A stretch of 64,000 nucleotides of DNA from Anastrepha obliqua (taxonomy: Eukaryota > Arthropoda > Insecta > Diptera > Tephritidae). The position numbers and the translations under genes were made by a program. Within the stretch, counting starts at the first letter, position 1, and the number at the start of each line of letters is the position of its first letter. Shown here piece by piece: positions 43,381 through 55,590 of this stretch. Where the stretch lies: contig NC_072893.1 in NCBI RefSeq assembly GCF_027943255.1, positions 87,861,784-87,925,783 on the forward strand, given 5' to 3'. Under the pieces are notes generated by a model that ran no database searches, was not told the origin of the DNA, and saw nothing but the letters and a program-made list of their open reading frames with translations.

Positions 43381-45349
43381 TAAGGAAGACAACATTTTTT
43401 TCGTTATAACTATGTTAAGCATAGTAATTGACCCTGAATTGCACAATTCGCTCTTGCATTACGTCAATTTACAAGTGTTTTACTTAACTTTTACACCAAT
43501 TCTGAAAATACAACAATAGATGTTTCAGTTGTAGCTTTATACAAAAAAGAGAATAAACAAACAAAATTAGTAAAAATGTAAAATTAATTAGCTGTTATCG
43601 GAAGGCGTCACCTACTGTATTGCTACGAATTTTCTTAGGTTCATATCTAAATAAATCTTTCACAATAATTCCTCTGAGTTCGTTCACTAGATTGTCAGAT
43701 GGAAGTCACAAATTAAAGCAACACAACTTGCTTTATTTTATTTCCAACACTTAACTGCTTTACTTGACATGTACACTTTTACCTTAAGACTGAATCCCTT
43801 TATTACATCTCTTTTATTATTATTATATTATTTACGTTAGGCGTCTAAACTAACTGAACACCCTATGCGCTTGCACCTCTGCTTATATGCAACGTGCCCA
43901 ACAACCATCATTATTTCTAGATATGGCAGCCCATATCTTCTAGCGGTTTCTGTCCCGCCATCTAGAGCATAGAAATTTTAATATGGCATAGTAACCCTGC
44001 CAATATATTCAAGCCAAAATATCAAGTACTCACACCGTCACACACCTAGGCGCCTGTCAGACTCTCACCTAAGCAGTGTTGCCAACGCCAATAAATCTGA
44101 GTCGCTAGTGCCAATATCAAAAGTCGCTAGAAAGTCGCTAACTCCATCAGGGGCGGATCCTAAATTTCATTCTGAGAGGTGCACAGGAGGCCAGCTGCGG
44201 ACTTAAAATTTTTAGATGAATAATAATTAAACCAGTAATACCAACTCTACTGAAATTTGAGATCAACGCAAGTTAGATTCAATCTCCTGAAATACTGCTT
44301 TTTTTTATTATGATTTGATAAATCTACTAAATTTTTTAACGCTTCCTTTTGCTTGTTTCTTCAAGGGCTCTTACGAATTCGGAAGGCGCAATCTTCTTCT
44401 CTATCATTCCTGATTAAAGGTGGTATTGGTAGAACAGCTGATTTATTTTTTTCTTTCGCCTTGTACATTCGGATGTCAGCATAAAATGAAATGACGAAAA
44501 GCCGATTCGCATTATCATCGTATGCTCGAACTTTATGTCGGTTGTGCAGCATAGTTCGTCCTTTTCTTTTATACTTTCTTGTGTCGTGACATTTCTAATG
44601 TGCATAACGTTATTGTTGGTCTAATCCCATCTCCTTTAACAAATTCGCCTTTATGTTTATATTCTAAATGGGCGTGATGCTCGTGTACACTCATCAGAAA
44701 TTATTTTGCACATGCGGGTATAAGCAAATATAACAATAAAGTTGTATGCATAACAAAAAATTGTTATAAAAATAATTCTTGAATAGATAAAACCAGCACT
44801 CTTAACTATTGCCATAACTACTTCTATTATCTTAATTTAGTATTACAAGATGACCACAGATATCTTTATGATCAAAGAAGTATTAAACTATGTTTGAAAA
44901 GCGGCTGAAGCATGGAAAGTTTTTACTGTTCCAGAGTGTTAAATTTGTTTGTTTTGCAGCAAATCAGTTGCCCTAATGCCACCACCTTGGATGAATTCGT
45001 ATGTGAGCGGCAGTAACTCTTAACAATATGAGCCAATTAAACAAGACCACTTATTCCGAAGAAAGAGAAAAAAGGCTGTGATTTAGTGCGGTTATCATTG
45101 GCAAATTATATAAAATATTGGTTGAAAATTTGCTAGAGGTGATTTTTTAATGCGGTGTAAAGGAAGAATGAAAAGTAAACAAATGTAACGTCATCATCTT
45201 TTTTCGAATTACAAACTCGAATACAAATACACGGTTGGTAGATTACTAGATTACTGTTAGCAATTGTTTCATGTGCTAGCAATTATTGATTGCCTGTGGA
45301 GATGCTCTGTTACATGACTAGAAATTTTTGACAGTTGCTGTATTTTCTT
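43381..45349. other. Non-coding DNA upstream of AMMECR1 gene
   Basis: No gene, RNA or transposon end recognised in about 2 kb. Short open frames (for example 44361-44605 minus) lack domains. Confidence 0.5.
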
Positions 45350-46605
45350 TATTCGTCACTCACACTGCGAACGACGCGGATTTGCGAGCGAACGATAAAG
45401 AAAAGTATTTGGCAACTGTTTTCTAATTTTCTTTAGTTTTTTGTGCGAATGGTCAAAATTTGTATTAAAATTTGAAACAAAATTTTATAAAAGACCAATG
45501 AGTTGGAGTGAAAAACCTAAGGAGTCAGTTGTGGACGCAGCAGTTGCAGCTGAAGAAGAATGTGTGTGCTTGTTTTAAAGAGGAGGACTAACGAGGAAGA
45601 ATAAAAGTGAAGAATTAAATATATCTTTTAGGTTAAGAAGTGGCCAAGGGGGGTTAACTGCATCGAGTATCGAAGCAAGCAAAGAATGTCAAATGGAATG
45701 AAAGAAAATAATATTTGTAAATCTGTCGAATGAGGTGACTGTGCTGTGATCAAATAAAGAAAACGAACCAAAGGCTGAATGCAACGACTACACTTTACAA
45801 AACGGGAGCAAGGCCCCTTGTACGGGAGTGTATTAAAGAAGGGCTAGTTTGTCGACCGACTGACTATATGGGAGACTGTCTGATAGTGTTGCTAATGTGC
45901 TAGATAAGAGTGTGACGGGTGTGGGGTATCGCTAGCCACTGCATAAAGGCCTGTGACTGATACTAAATGATAATCGCTCACTGATTTCAGTGCGTCTAGC
46001 ATTGCAGGGCAAACAAATATTCGTAAACAAAGCATGAGAGAGCTGAAGTGGTGATTTAGCACTTTGCTGATGTTACCAAACACGCAGCAGATCTCTTTGT
46101 GGTACATATTACGCACTGCTAACGCAACTGTCTTTATAAAATATAAATTTTAATTGAATGGGCGGTGGGTTACTTGAGGAGTTTTGTTAGAAGTTCAATT
46201 GTTTCAGCTAAAAATAGACGAAATATAAATAGTAGTTTCTTGTAGCAAAAGTATTTTAAAAATAAAAAAAAAATATACTTTTTATTTACAGGTTAATTCT
46301 ATTCTAGATTCACATCATCAAGTTACGCACTGCCATTAATACTAGAGATCTTAGCGATATACATATAATATAGCGTATATAATTAGTCCTGCAATAAATA
46401 AAAAGCAGATCCTGGTACCAGTATCAAGTTGAAACTGCGTCCATAACAAATCTAAAATAAATAGTTTTAGATATATTAAAACATAAACGGAATCCGGGTC
46501 CCATTGTAATTTAACAAGAAGCAACGATTTAAACATACAAATTTTATTTTGTAAGTTATACCAAACAAGAAGAAGACAGTAAGGATAAGGAGAATCAAGT
46601 ACAAT
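45350..46605 (+). promoter_or_regulatory. Presumed promoter and 5'UTR of AMMECR1 gene
   Basis: A CG-containing block at about 45360-45420 (ACACTGCGAACGACGCGG, GAGCGAACGATAAAG) rises above the AT-rich background and is followed by purine-rich, coding-poor sequence up to the ATG at 46606. A TTTATTTACAG acceptor-like site at 46281-46291 could end a 5'UTR intron. No TATA box or exact start site can be claimed. Confidence 0.3.
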
Positions 46606-47940
<1,335 letters not shown>

Positions 47941-48198
47941 CAAACACCGAAAACACGACTAAACCAACAACAACAGCAAATTATAATAATGCAGCAGGAA
48001 CATCAGCAACATAAACAGTTTCGGCTACAACCACAAATACAAAATCAGCATCTGAATACACACAAGAAGACGCAGCAACAATTTCAAAAGCAGCACCAAC
48101 ACGGGAAATACGTTGGTGCACAACAACGCCAACTACGAGAAGAAATACCGACTATACCACATAATAGATATTATTATTATAATTCTTATTATCTATAG
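47941..48198 (+). other. In-frame Gln-rich extension after AMMECR1 stop
   Basis: The codons after the TAA at 47938-47940 stay open in the same frame for 85 codons to a TAG at 48196-48198. The predicted extension is rich in Gln, His and Asn (CAA/CAG repeats) and ends YYYYNSYYL. It could be a stop-codon readthrough tail, but CAA/CAG-rich 3'UTRs often lack stops by composition, and TAA followed by C is not the strongest readthrough context. More likely plain 3'UTR. Confidence 0.3.
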
Positions 48199-49250
48199 TT
48201 TATAGCTATGTATAACGCGCCGCGACAACGCTAGCCGCAAAAACAACAACAAGAATCATGATGACAGAAGCCATTTGCAGTTGTAGCGTCAGTAATAATC
48301 GCGTTTTCCAAACAATAATAATTTAACGAAACATAGAAAACAAAAACAAAAAACAATAATGGTGAATACATATTCATGTATATGTAAAGTTCAAATAATC
48401 AAAAATCAAATTTTAATCTTAATTAAATTACTAAAATTACTAAAATTTTATTAATTTTACTTTTAATACGGCTGTTTAATATTGTCCGCGTAGCGCCGGC
48501 GTGCTTCTAAATACTAACGCATAAATGGTTAACGAATTATAATTTGCAATATATCTAAATATCTATAATTTTAGCTGAGCTCTGGGCATAAGTATGAAGA
48601 CTAATTGGCGGTTTTAGGTACCAATAGAAAACATACGAATTGCGCCCTCGTAATCTTAACACAAAAAGCAAATTTAACTGCGTACAAAAGCGTTGTGAGA
48701 TGACGAACAAAAAAAGGGTGTTTTTAGAATTAATTGGTATTGGAAGTACACAAATAACATATTTTGCCACTTTTTAATAGTTGTTCAATTTACGATTAAG
48801 TCATTTGCTATTCATTTAATCCTTTGCAAAACAAATACTTTTAATTTGTAATACTAATCCGCCTGTTTAAAAACACAATTAATTACCATTCAACAAACTC
48901 AGTTATGAGAGTAGTGTTTTTATTATTCCCAATTATTTCACCATTTGTTGGGAGCATTCTTCCCATAAAAGATTGCTCTTGAAGCGTTGTTATTACCTTT
49001 AAGACAGCATTTAAGTAACATTTTTTCTCTTGATCAATCCTAAAATTTAGTGAAATTAATGTTGTAAGCAATTTTTAGGAAATAAAAGAAACAGAAAAAA
49101 TTCAACATAGTTTTGATGTCGGACCACGGGAGGGTAGAATAAGAAGAAATATAAGAAAGAAGTGTAAAAAAATAAAGTCAATTAGATGGAGTTAGTAGGG
49201 ATAGAACTACTTTATATCTGACACTGATGTGAAAATAGGTAACTTTTATA
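48199..49250 (+). other. 3'UTR and downstream DNA of AMMECR1
   Basis: AT-rich, with AACAACAACAAG and TAATAATAA stretches. AATAAA-like polyadenylation motifs occur, for example GAAATAAAAGAAAC near 49080. No further coding exon recognised. Confidence 0.45.
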
Positions 49251-49391
49251 TCTTTATATATATATTTCTTATGTTCGTGTGTTTGTCACTGAACTCCTCC
49301 TAAACGACTGAACCGATTTTGATGAAATTTTTTGTGTGTGTTCAATGGGATTCGAGAATGGTTTAGATTCACAATTTGGTCTCCTGGAAAA

Positions 49392-50195
49392 TGTCTAGGG
49401 TCTCGAGATAGAGACCAAAACGTGGAGCCTAGAATGTGTATGTACAATATGGGTATCAAATGGAAGCTGTTGGTGAATGCTTTAGTTCAGAGTATTTTTC
49501 ACGCCGCTCCGTGACTAGGGTCTCGAGATAGAGACCAAAACGTGGAGCCTAGAATGTGTATGTACAATATGGGTATCAAATGGAAGCTGTTGATGAATGC
49601 TTTAGTTCAGAGTAGTTTTCATGCCGCTCCGTGACTAGGGTCTCGAGATAGAGACCAAAACGTGGAGCCTAGAATGTGTTTGTACAATATGGATATCAGA
49701 TAGAAGCTGTTGGTGAATGCTTTAGTTCAGAGTATTTTTCATGCCGCTCCGTGACTAGGGTGTCGAGATAGAGACCAAAACGTGGAGCCTAGAATGTGTA
49801 TGTACAATATGGGTATCAAATGGAAGATGTTGATGAATGCTTTAGTTCAGAGTATTTTTCATGCCGCTCCGTGACTAGGGTCTCGAGATAGAGACCAAAA
49901 CGTGGAGCCTAGAATGTGTATGTACAATATGGATATCAGATGGAAGCTGTTGGTGAATGCTTTAGTTCAGAGTATTTTTCATGCCGCTCCGTGACTAGGG
50001 TCTCGAGATAGAGACCAAAACGTGGAGCCTAGAATGTGTATGTACAATATGGGTATCAAATGGAAGCTGTTGGTGAATGCTTTAGTTCTGAGTATTTTTC
50101 ATGCCGCTCCGTGACTGGGATCTCGAGATATAGGTCAAAACGTGGACCCGGGTAACCTTTGGTTGTGTATGTACAATATGGGCATCAAATGAAGA
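49392..50195 (+). repeat. 120-bp tandem array inside the Helitron, ~6.6 units
   Basis: Units start at 49392, 49512, 49632, 49752, 49872, 49992 and 50112 with exact 120-bp spacing. Each holds TAGGGTCTCGAGATAGAGAC (a GGTCTC..GAGACC hairpin), GTGGAGCCTAGAATGTG, TGTACAATATGGGTATCAAA and GCCGCTCCGTGACTAGGG. Units differ at few positions (for example GGGTATCAAA against GGATATCAGA). The last, partial unit diverges more (ATATAGGTCAAAACGTGGAC, then CCCGGGTAACC) and looks like the ancestral version. Confidence 0.95.
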
Positions 50196-50199
50196 CGTT

Positions 50200-50469
50200 C
50201 TAATACCGAGAATTCCAATGATTCCACCTGAATTGCCATTTGAATTCAAGCGTTTGCAACTACCCATTCGATTAACATTTGCAATAACTATCAATAAATC
50301 ACAAGGGCGAACTTTAGAAATATGCGGGATGAATTTAGAAGAACCAGTATTCACCCATGGTCAACTATACGTTGGCTGTTCACGTGTTGGGAAGCCAACA
50401 GCATTATATATTTACTCAAAAACAAATAGAAAAACAAAAAATATTGTGTATGCCAAAGCGCTGGAATAA
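50200..50469 (+). pseudogene. Helitron helicase C-terminus (PIF1-like)
   Basis: Open to the stop at 50467-50469: PPELPFEFKRLQLPIRLTFA, ITINKSQGRTLEICGMNLEE and PVFTHGQLYVGCSRVGKPTA, then a basic tail. The INKSQGQT-like and YVA.SR motifs are the last SF1B helicase motifs (V and VI) of Helitron Rep-Hel proteins. Everything upstream of this is missing, so it is a remnant of the autonomous parent. Confidence 0.88.
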
Positions 50470-50569
50470 AGAATAAAGAAATAAATAATATGAAAACCAT
50501 ATCTTTTCTGTTCTAAACCATATCTATTCTATTTTAGTGTGCCCAGCGAAGCGGGCGGGGTTTGCTAGT

Positions 50570-50662
50570 ATACATATATAATTGGCGCGTACACCCTCTT
50601 TGGGTGTTTGGCCGAGCTCCTCCTCCTATTTGTGGTGCGCGTCTTGATGTTGTTCCACAAAT
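50570..50662 (-). mobile_element. SINE copy, 3' third only
   Basis: Starts at the Helitron's right border with the (TA)n tail and continues TTGGCGCGTACACCCTCTTT, GGTGTTTGGCCGAGC, CTCCTCCTATTTGTGGTGCG and TTGATGTTGTTCCACAAA, then breaks off. Confidence 0.85.
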
Positions 50663-50840
50663 TTATATATTCACTATATATCTATTTATATATATAGATA
50701 TATATACTATACTCGTATACCTATATATAAATATATATGTATATATATTATGTATTTTTATTATTATTAGGCCATAATGCACAAGAACCTCTGATGTGAT
50801 TTATTTTGCTTGACCGCAAGCCTGTAATTTTAGGCTGAGC
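50663..50840. repeat. (TA)-rich tract and short linker
   Basis: TATATA/TATACTCG-type low-complexity DNA to about 50775, then a non-coding linker. Lies between two SINE fragments. Confidence 0.6.
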
Positions 50841-51080
50841 TACCCTCCTATTTGTGGTGTGCGTCTTGTTGTTACTCCACAAATGGAGGGGCTTACAGTT
50901 TTACGCCGTCTCGGAACGGCAAATGGTTTTTTATAAGGAACTTTTTCATGACAAAAATACACCATTGTTTGCCGAGGAGCCACCGCTGTTTCTATCAATA
51001 AGTATTTCGTTCCTGATGGTTCGAAACTGTGGACTTCTGAATGGTAGTCATGCAACAACCATTCGGCTAAAGCGGCCGCC
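50841..51080 (-). mobile_element. SINE copy, head to middle
   Basis: Minus-strand copy. On plus it reads CTCCTATTTGTGGTGTGCGT, CTTGTTGTTACTCCAC, GCCGTCTCGGAACGGC, CTTTTTCATGACA and GTTCGAAACTG (degraded B box), and ends ACCATTCGGCTAAAGCGGCC. The B box is mutated (GTTTCGAACC with altered flanks), suggesting an older copy. Confidence 0.8.
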
Positions 51081-51126
51081 ACCCAGTTCGCAAAAACGGC
51101 AAAGACTTGCTTCTACTACATAGTTC

Positions 51127-51261
51127 CATTCCGTTTCCACGACAGTCAGTTCTACGTTACCGAAACGACTCGGATTTATATCCGACCAAGAACTGCCACT
51201 CCAGCAGCATTCCCGGTATGTAAATATGGGGAATGTTTATGATGCTACAACAACAACAACA
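51127..51261 (+). mobile_element. ~135-bp (CAA)n-tailed retroposon, copy 1, 12-bp TSD
   Basis: The target duplication ACTACATAGTTC occurs at 51115-51126 and 51262-51273. The insert reads CATTCCGTTTCCACGACAGT, GTTCTACGTTACCGAAACGA, AGAACTGCCACTCCAGCAGC and ATTCCCGGTATGTAAATATG, a GGGGAATG hairpin partner, then ATGCTAC(AAC)n. Short, complete-looking and flanked by an exact duplication. Confidence 0.92.
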
Positions 51262-51361
51262 ACTACATAGTTCTAGTTTCCTGAGATTGTACCGCTTTCC
51301 TCCAACTTGAACCCTTAGTATACATAATATAATTTACTGAAACGACGGCAAAGACTAAAAT

Positions 51362-51494
51362 CGTTCCCACGACAGTCGATTCTACGTTACCGGAACGACC
51401 CGAATTTATATCCAGCCAAGGACTGTCACTTTCAGCAGCATTCCCCATATACATTTGTATGGGGAATGTTTATGCTGCTACAACAACAACAACA
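51362..51494 (+). mobile_element. ~133-bp (CAA)n-tailed retroposon, copy 2, 8-bp TSD
   Basis: ACTAAAAT flanks it (51354-51361 and 51495-51502). Same layout as copy 1: CGTTCCCACGACAGTCGATT, GTTACCGGAACGACCC, AAGGACTGTCACTTTCAGCA, CATTCCCCATATACATTTG paired with TATGGGGAATG, then ATGCTGCTACAACAAC. Confidence 0.92.
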
Positions 51495-51539
51495 ACTAAA
51501 ATATCCCGTATAGTATCCAGTGAGAGCTCATAAGCTCCC

Positions 51540-52030
51540 TCTATCCAGGCTTAAGAAACTATTTGAAGCTCTTCTTGAGGGAAGGATAAACTGTTTAGCC
51601 TGTTTTTGCCCTGGACTCTCCACCCAGTCTTGTATAAATTCCCAGTCTTTTATTATTTTATGTGCGATTTGGTGAGCCCGCAAAAGGGTTATGGTCTTTG
51701 GCATTTTAAAGTAGCGCCTTGTTCCTCTAGGTTGTGCGCCTTTTCTTTGTTTTCAGGGTATTGAGGATAGTGAAACTCAACGAGTTTGAATTGTATTATG
51801 TCAGACTGCAATGCACAACGTCTACCTGACTGTCTGACAAAATGTAGATGCGCTTCGAAGATATACCTCTCCGAAGGCATTCTCTGCCCAAAACATGCCG
51901 TGGATCTCCGCTTGAAAGACTGATATTTTAAGTTTTGGCCCACATACACGCGCAATCCGCAATCAATGTATGGGTTATCTGTGTATGTAAAGTCAGAGTG
52001 CGGAGAATGATTGAAATACGAAAAATTGTC
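51540..52030 (-). pseudogene. Possible RNase H-bearing LINE relic
   Basis: Minus-strand pieces SDFTYTDNPYIDCGLRVYVG, QNLKYQSFKRRSTACFGQRM and, in another frame, AEIHGMFWAENAFG resemble the RNase H start (YTDGSK..CGLG..) and the central QAE.(Y)A motif of I-type LINEs. Heavily mutated. Confidence 0.4.
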
Positions 52031-52690
52031 TAAAATTATCAAGAAATTTCTAATTAAAAACTTCAAAATTTTGATTATAATTTTTTTAACTTTTTAGTTT
52101 TCATGGATTCCGTATAAAGTTTCTAATGGCGAGCAACTGCTTTTGTACGGTCTTTCGCATTCCAACGCTCGCTTCACAATCGTTCGCTATCGAATTTTTC
52201 TGCATCCATCCTGTCTAAAATACTAATCTTGAACTACGTGGAGATCCTTAATTATGTCCGACCAACCCAATCTCTAGAGAGCACTATGAGACCCATCCAG
52301 CTATAATGTTTTTCCTTAAATGTCTCTATACAATCAGTACAAATAAACAGGCAACAGCAGTTCATCCATTCCTAAACTATTTCCAATTTTATCAAAATTT
52401 TAATAGCCGTGCGCGTCTACATACAATTTCAAATTACCAAAATTCACTTGTAATACAATGTACTAAACCCAATCTAATACTGACATGCACAAATACAAAT
52501 CTTATTAACACCGAAGGTCGGTATATACGAGTATACCGTACAAATTTTTTTTATTATTTCCCTTTTTAAATTACAATCTGTTAAATTTTAACAATAAGTA
52601 ATTATTTTTAAAGTAGTATTGGAATTCTTCGTTCTCTAACCAATGCTAGATAAACATTCAATTTTGCTTCAGATTATGCTATTTACATTA
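52031..52690. other. Non-coding stretch
   Basis: No gene recognised; an ACGAGTATACCGTAC-type repeat at 52520 and poly-T. Confidence 0.45.
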
Positions 52691-52791
52691 TATTATTTTC
52701 TGTGTTATAATTATTATTATTATTAATTATTACTATTATTTATTATTATTATTTATTATTATTATTATTTTTGTTTTTCTTTATTGTTTTG

Positions 52792-55466
52792 TTAAATTGT
52801 GAGTTCTGTTGGAGTTAATCGTTTTAATCTTCGTTTTCCCGCTTTCTCCGATTGTGGTAGTTTGCGCATTTGTTCATTTTGATGATTTGTTAGTCGTTTT
52901 ATATGCTTGATGCTATATTTTCTAATTGTGTCATCTATTGTGTCGATATTGAGGTCGCTGTGGATCACGTCGTTTGGTATATACCAGCCTGCTTTTGTTA
53001 TTGTTCGAAGTATTTTAGATTGCGTCCTTTGAATTATTTTGATATTGGTTTTTTTTTTGCTGTGCCCCAGATTTCAATGCCATATTTCCAAATGGGTGAG
53101 ATTATAGATTTATATATCACTACTTTGTTGTTAAGGCTTAGTTTTGAATTTTTAGCCAACAGCCAATATAATTGTCTGAACTTGTTTTTGATTTCATTTC
53201 GTTTGTTTTGTATATGTCGTTTCCAATTTAGTTTTTCATCTATAGTTATGCCAAGGTACTTTGCACTAGGAAGGATTTTTATTTCATTGTTTTTTATTGT
53301 TAATTTATGTTTCTTAGGCTTTCTGTTTGTATATATTACTTGTACCGTTTTATCTTTGTTGACTTCTATTCCCCAATTATCGAACCATGATACGGTGTTA
53401 TTTATTGTTTGTTGCAGAATGTCAGGCGCGTTTTTTTCTATTTTATCCGATGCCATTAAAACCGTGTCATCCGCGAATGTGGCTATCATGCAATTTTTTG
53501 TGGTTGGGATCGGTATATCTGCTGTAAATATCAGGTACAATAGAGGCCCTAGGACACTACCTTGGGGTACACCTGCTGTCATTTGCATCATGCTTGAGCA
53601 TTCGTCTTCGAACTTTATAAAGAAATGTCGGTTTTCCAGATAACTTTTGAGAATGGTGAAGTGATTCCGTGGTAATATTTGGCTGAGCTTATGTAGTAGT
53701 CCTTTATGCCAAACCCTGTCAAAAGCTTTTGCAATATCCAGGTAGACAGCTATGCAGAACCTTTTATTTTCCATATCATTTAATATTTTGTTTATAACTC
53801 TGTGGACTTGTTGCACAGTTGAATGCTGTCGTCTAAATCCAAATTGATGGCTTGGTATTATATTTTTTTCTATCAGAATTTTGTCTAATCTGGCAAAGAG
53901 TATTTTTTCAAACACTTTTGAAAGAATGGGCAAGAGACTGATAGGGCGATATGATGTCATTTCTGATGCACTTTTACCTGGTTTGGGGATTGCCGGTATT
54001 TGTGCAACTTTCCAGAGGCGTGGGAAGCATTGTGTCCTTAATATGCTGTTGAAAATTTGTCGTATATATGTAATTGCTACATCAGGTAATTCTTTTAGTA
54101 TTTTACCATTTATTAGATCGAAGCCCGGTGCTTTTTTACTGTTCAGATTTTTCAAATGATATCTGATTTCTGCTGAGGTTGTAATTTTCATTCTCTTTTC
54201 TGGGTTACTCGTATTTACATTTTGTTCAATGTGCTGGTTGTGTTTTTCGTTTGAGAATATTGTTTTAAAGTGTTCAGCTAGTGTGTTTGCCTTCTCTTTA
54301 TTGGTCTTTGCCCAAGTTCCGTGATGTGTTTTGATGGGAGGTTTATGTGGAACTGCTTTGACTAAGTTTTTAGTTGCTTTCCATAGGGAATAATTGTTAA
54401 CTGCCGTGGCCCCCAAGTTATGTATGTAATTCTCAAGCTTTTTATCCTGGTGTTGTTTTAATAATGTTTTTAATTCGGTTGTTGATTTGTTAAGTTTTGC
54501 CTTATCTTCGGGATGTTTAGTAATTTGCCACTTTTTACGGAGTTTCCTTTTTTGTTGAATTTTTTGTTTGATATGTATTGGAATAGACTCTTTTTGTTGA
54601 ATTTTTATATTTGGTGTCGAAAGGGTGAGGGCTTTGATGATGGAATCGTTGAAAAAAGCTATTGCTGAGTCAATCTCGTTTTCCGTTTTCAATGAAATAT
54701 TTATAGTCGATTGTGCTTCCACACTTTGTCGGAAATAATTCCAGTCTGTTTTATTATTATATAGTCCTCTAAAAGTTTGTTGGTGCAGAGATCCAAGAAT
54801 TGTCATTAGAAGTGGGGAATGATCCGATGATAGCTCCAAACATGACTTAATGGTGATATGGGATTGTGGAATATTTTTAACAATACATAAATCAATTAAA
54901 TCTGGTTGTTTTCTGATATCTGTAGGCCAGTACGTCGGCTCTCCGGTGCTTATGAAGTGTGCATTATTTTCTCTTATAGCGTCTAGTAATTTTCGGCCTT
55001 TCGAAGTTGTTAACCTTGATCCCCAAATAGAATTTTTTGCATTGTAGTCACCTCCAGCGATATATCGACTTCCTAGTCCGTTTAAATATTCCAGGTATTG
55101 ATCTTTTGTGTTATTGAATTTTGGCGGACAGTATACTGCTGATATTGTTATTGGTCCATTTGAGCTATTTATTGAAACTGTCGTTGCTTGTATGTTATTT
55201 TTTCTATAACCATCAAGTTCGTGGTATTTAATTGTTTTTTTTTTGATGATTATTGCAGTTCCTCCGTGAGCCTTGTTATCTGGGTGATTTGTGTAGTGTA
55301 TGTTGTAATTGGGTATATTTACAAAAGTTTTATGAGTTGCATGAGTCTCGGATATTAGCATAATATCAATTGCTTTGTCTAGAATAAAAGTCTTGAGTTC
55401 TAGTTCGTGGCGCGTAAGTCCGTTTGCGTTCCAAATTGCTATTTTTATTTTACTTAGTGCGACCAT
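52792..55466 (-). CDS. Jockey-type ORF2: endonuclease + reverse transcriptase (one frameshift)
   Basis: About 891 codons if a one-base slip in an A10 run (T10 at 53049-53058) is corrected. As it stands, translation stops after 810 residues at 53034. The APE-like endonuclease at residues 1-230 has IKIAIWNANGL, LISETHAT, GGTAIIIK, YIAGGDYNAKNSIWGS and ELSSDHSPLLM. The reverse transcriptase at about 440-720 has YRPISLLPILSKVFEKIL, FGFRRQHSTVQQVHRV, AVYLDIAKAFDRVWH, AGVPQGSVLGPLLYLIF and the active-site FADDTVLM. Post-RT: SAKYLGITIDEKLNWKRHI and YKSIISPIWKYGIEIWGTA. After the slip the other frame continues NIKIIQRTQSKILR, AGWYIPNDVIHSDLNID and KRRLKRLTPTELTI. The single defect could be real or an assembly error in a homopolymer. 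Confidence 0.9.
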
Positions 55467-55590
55467 CTAGCTTCGATACCAGTATGGTTACAATGTTCAT
55501 CATGGTGGCCATTTGTGTTATCAATTGTTTCATCATACAAATAATAATAATAAATACTATTAAAATAAGCATGTTTCCAATTATTACTTC
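55450..55590 (-). pseudogene. Tail of Jockey ORF1
   Basis: The frame ending at the TAA at 55450-55452 reads MMKQLITQMATMMNIV and TILVSKLDGRTK, in the style of the C-terminus of Jockey gag-like ORF1, and overlaps the ORF2 start. The nucleic-acid-binding zinc knuckles of ORF1 are missing through 5' truncation. Confidence 0.5.

Larger units (their letters stand above)
49251..50568 (+). mobile_element. Non-autonomous Helitron with internal minisatellite
   Basis: Begins TCTTTATATATATATTTCTT after an A (49250) and ends ..GGGGTTTGCTAG before a T (50569), the A|T insertion and CTRR end expected of Helitrons. A stem-forming GCCCAGCGAAGCGGGC (50541-50556) lies 12 bp from the 3' end, as in Helitron hairpins. 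The 5' part reads TCACTGAACTCCTCCTAAAC and GACTGAACCGATTTTGATGA, familiar from insect Helitron 5' regions. It keeps only the tail of the helicase gene. The interior is dominated by a 120-bp tandem array. Confidence 0.88.
52695..55590 (-). mobile_element. Jockey-type LINE, nearly complete ORF2
   Basis: On the minus strand: the end of ORF1 (stop at 55450-55452), ORF2 overlapping it by 17 nt, a short 3'UTR and a (TAA)n-rich tail at about 52695-52785 (TTATTATTA on plus). 5' truncated near 55.59 kb, in or before ORF1. Endonuclease and reverse transcriptase are present and RNase H is absent, as in Jockey. The TAA tail is unusual for Jockey, where poly-A is more common. No target duplication could be fixed. 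Confidence 0.85.

Noticed and set aside
49392..50195. Regular 120-bp repeats as a CRISPR array
   Set aside because: Repeat units are contiguous with no unique spacers, far too long, in an animal genome inside a Helitron: a minisatellite.
52903..53643. 246-codon plus-strand hydrophobic protein
   Set aside because: Antisense of the Jockey reverse transcriptase; composition artefact.
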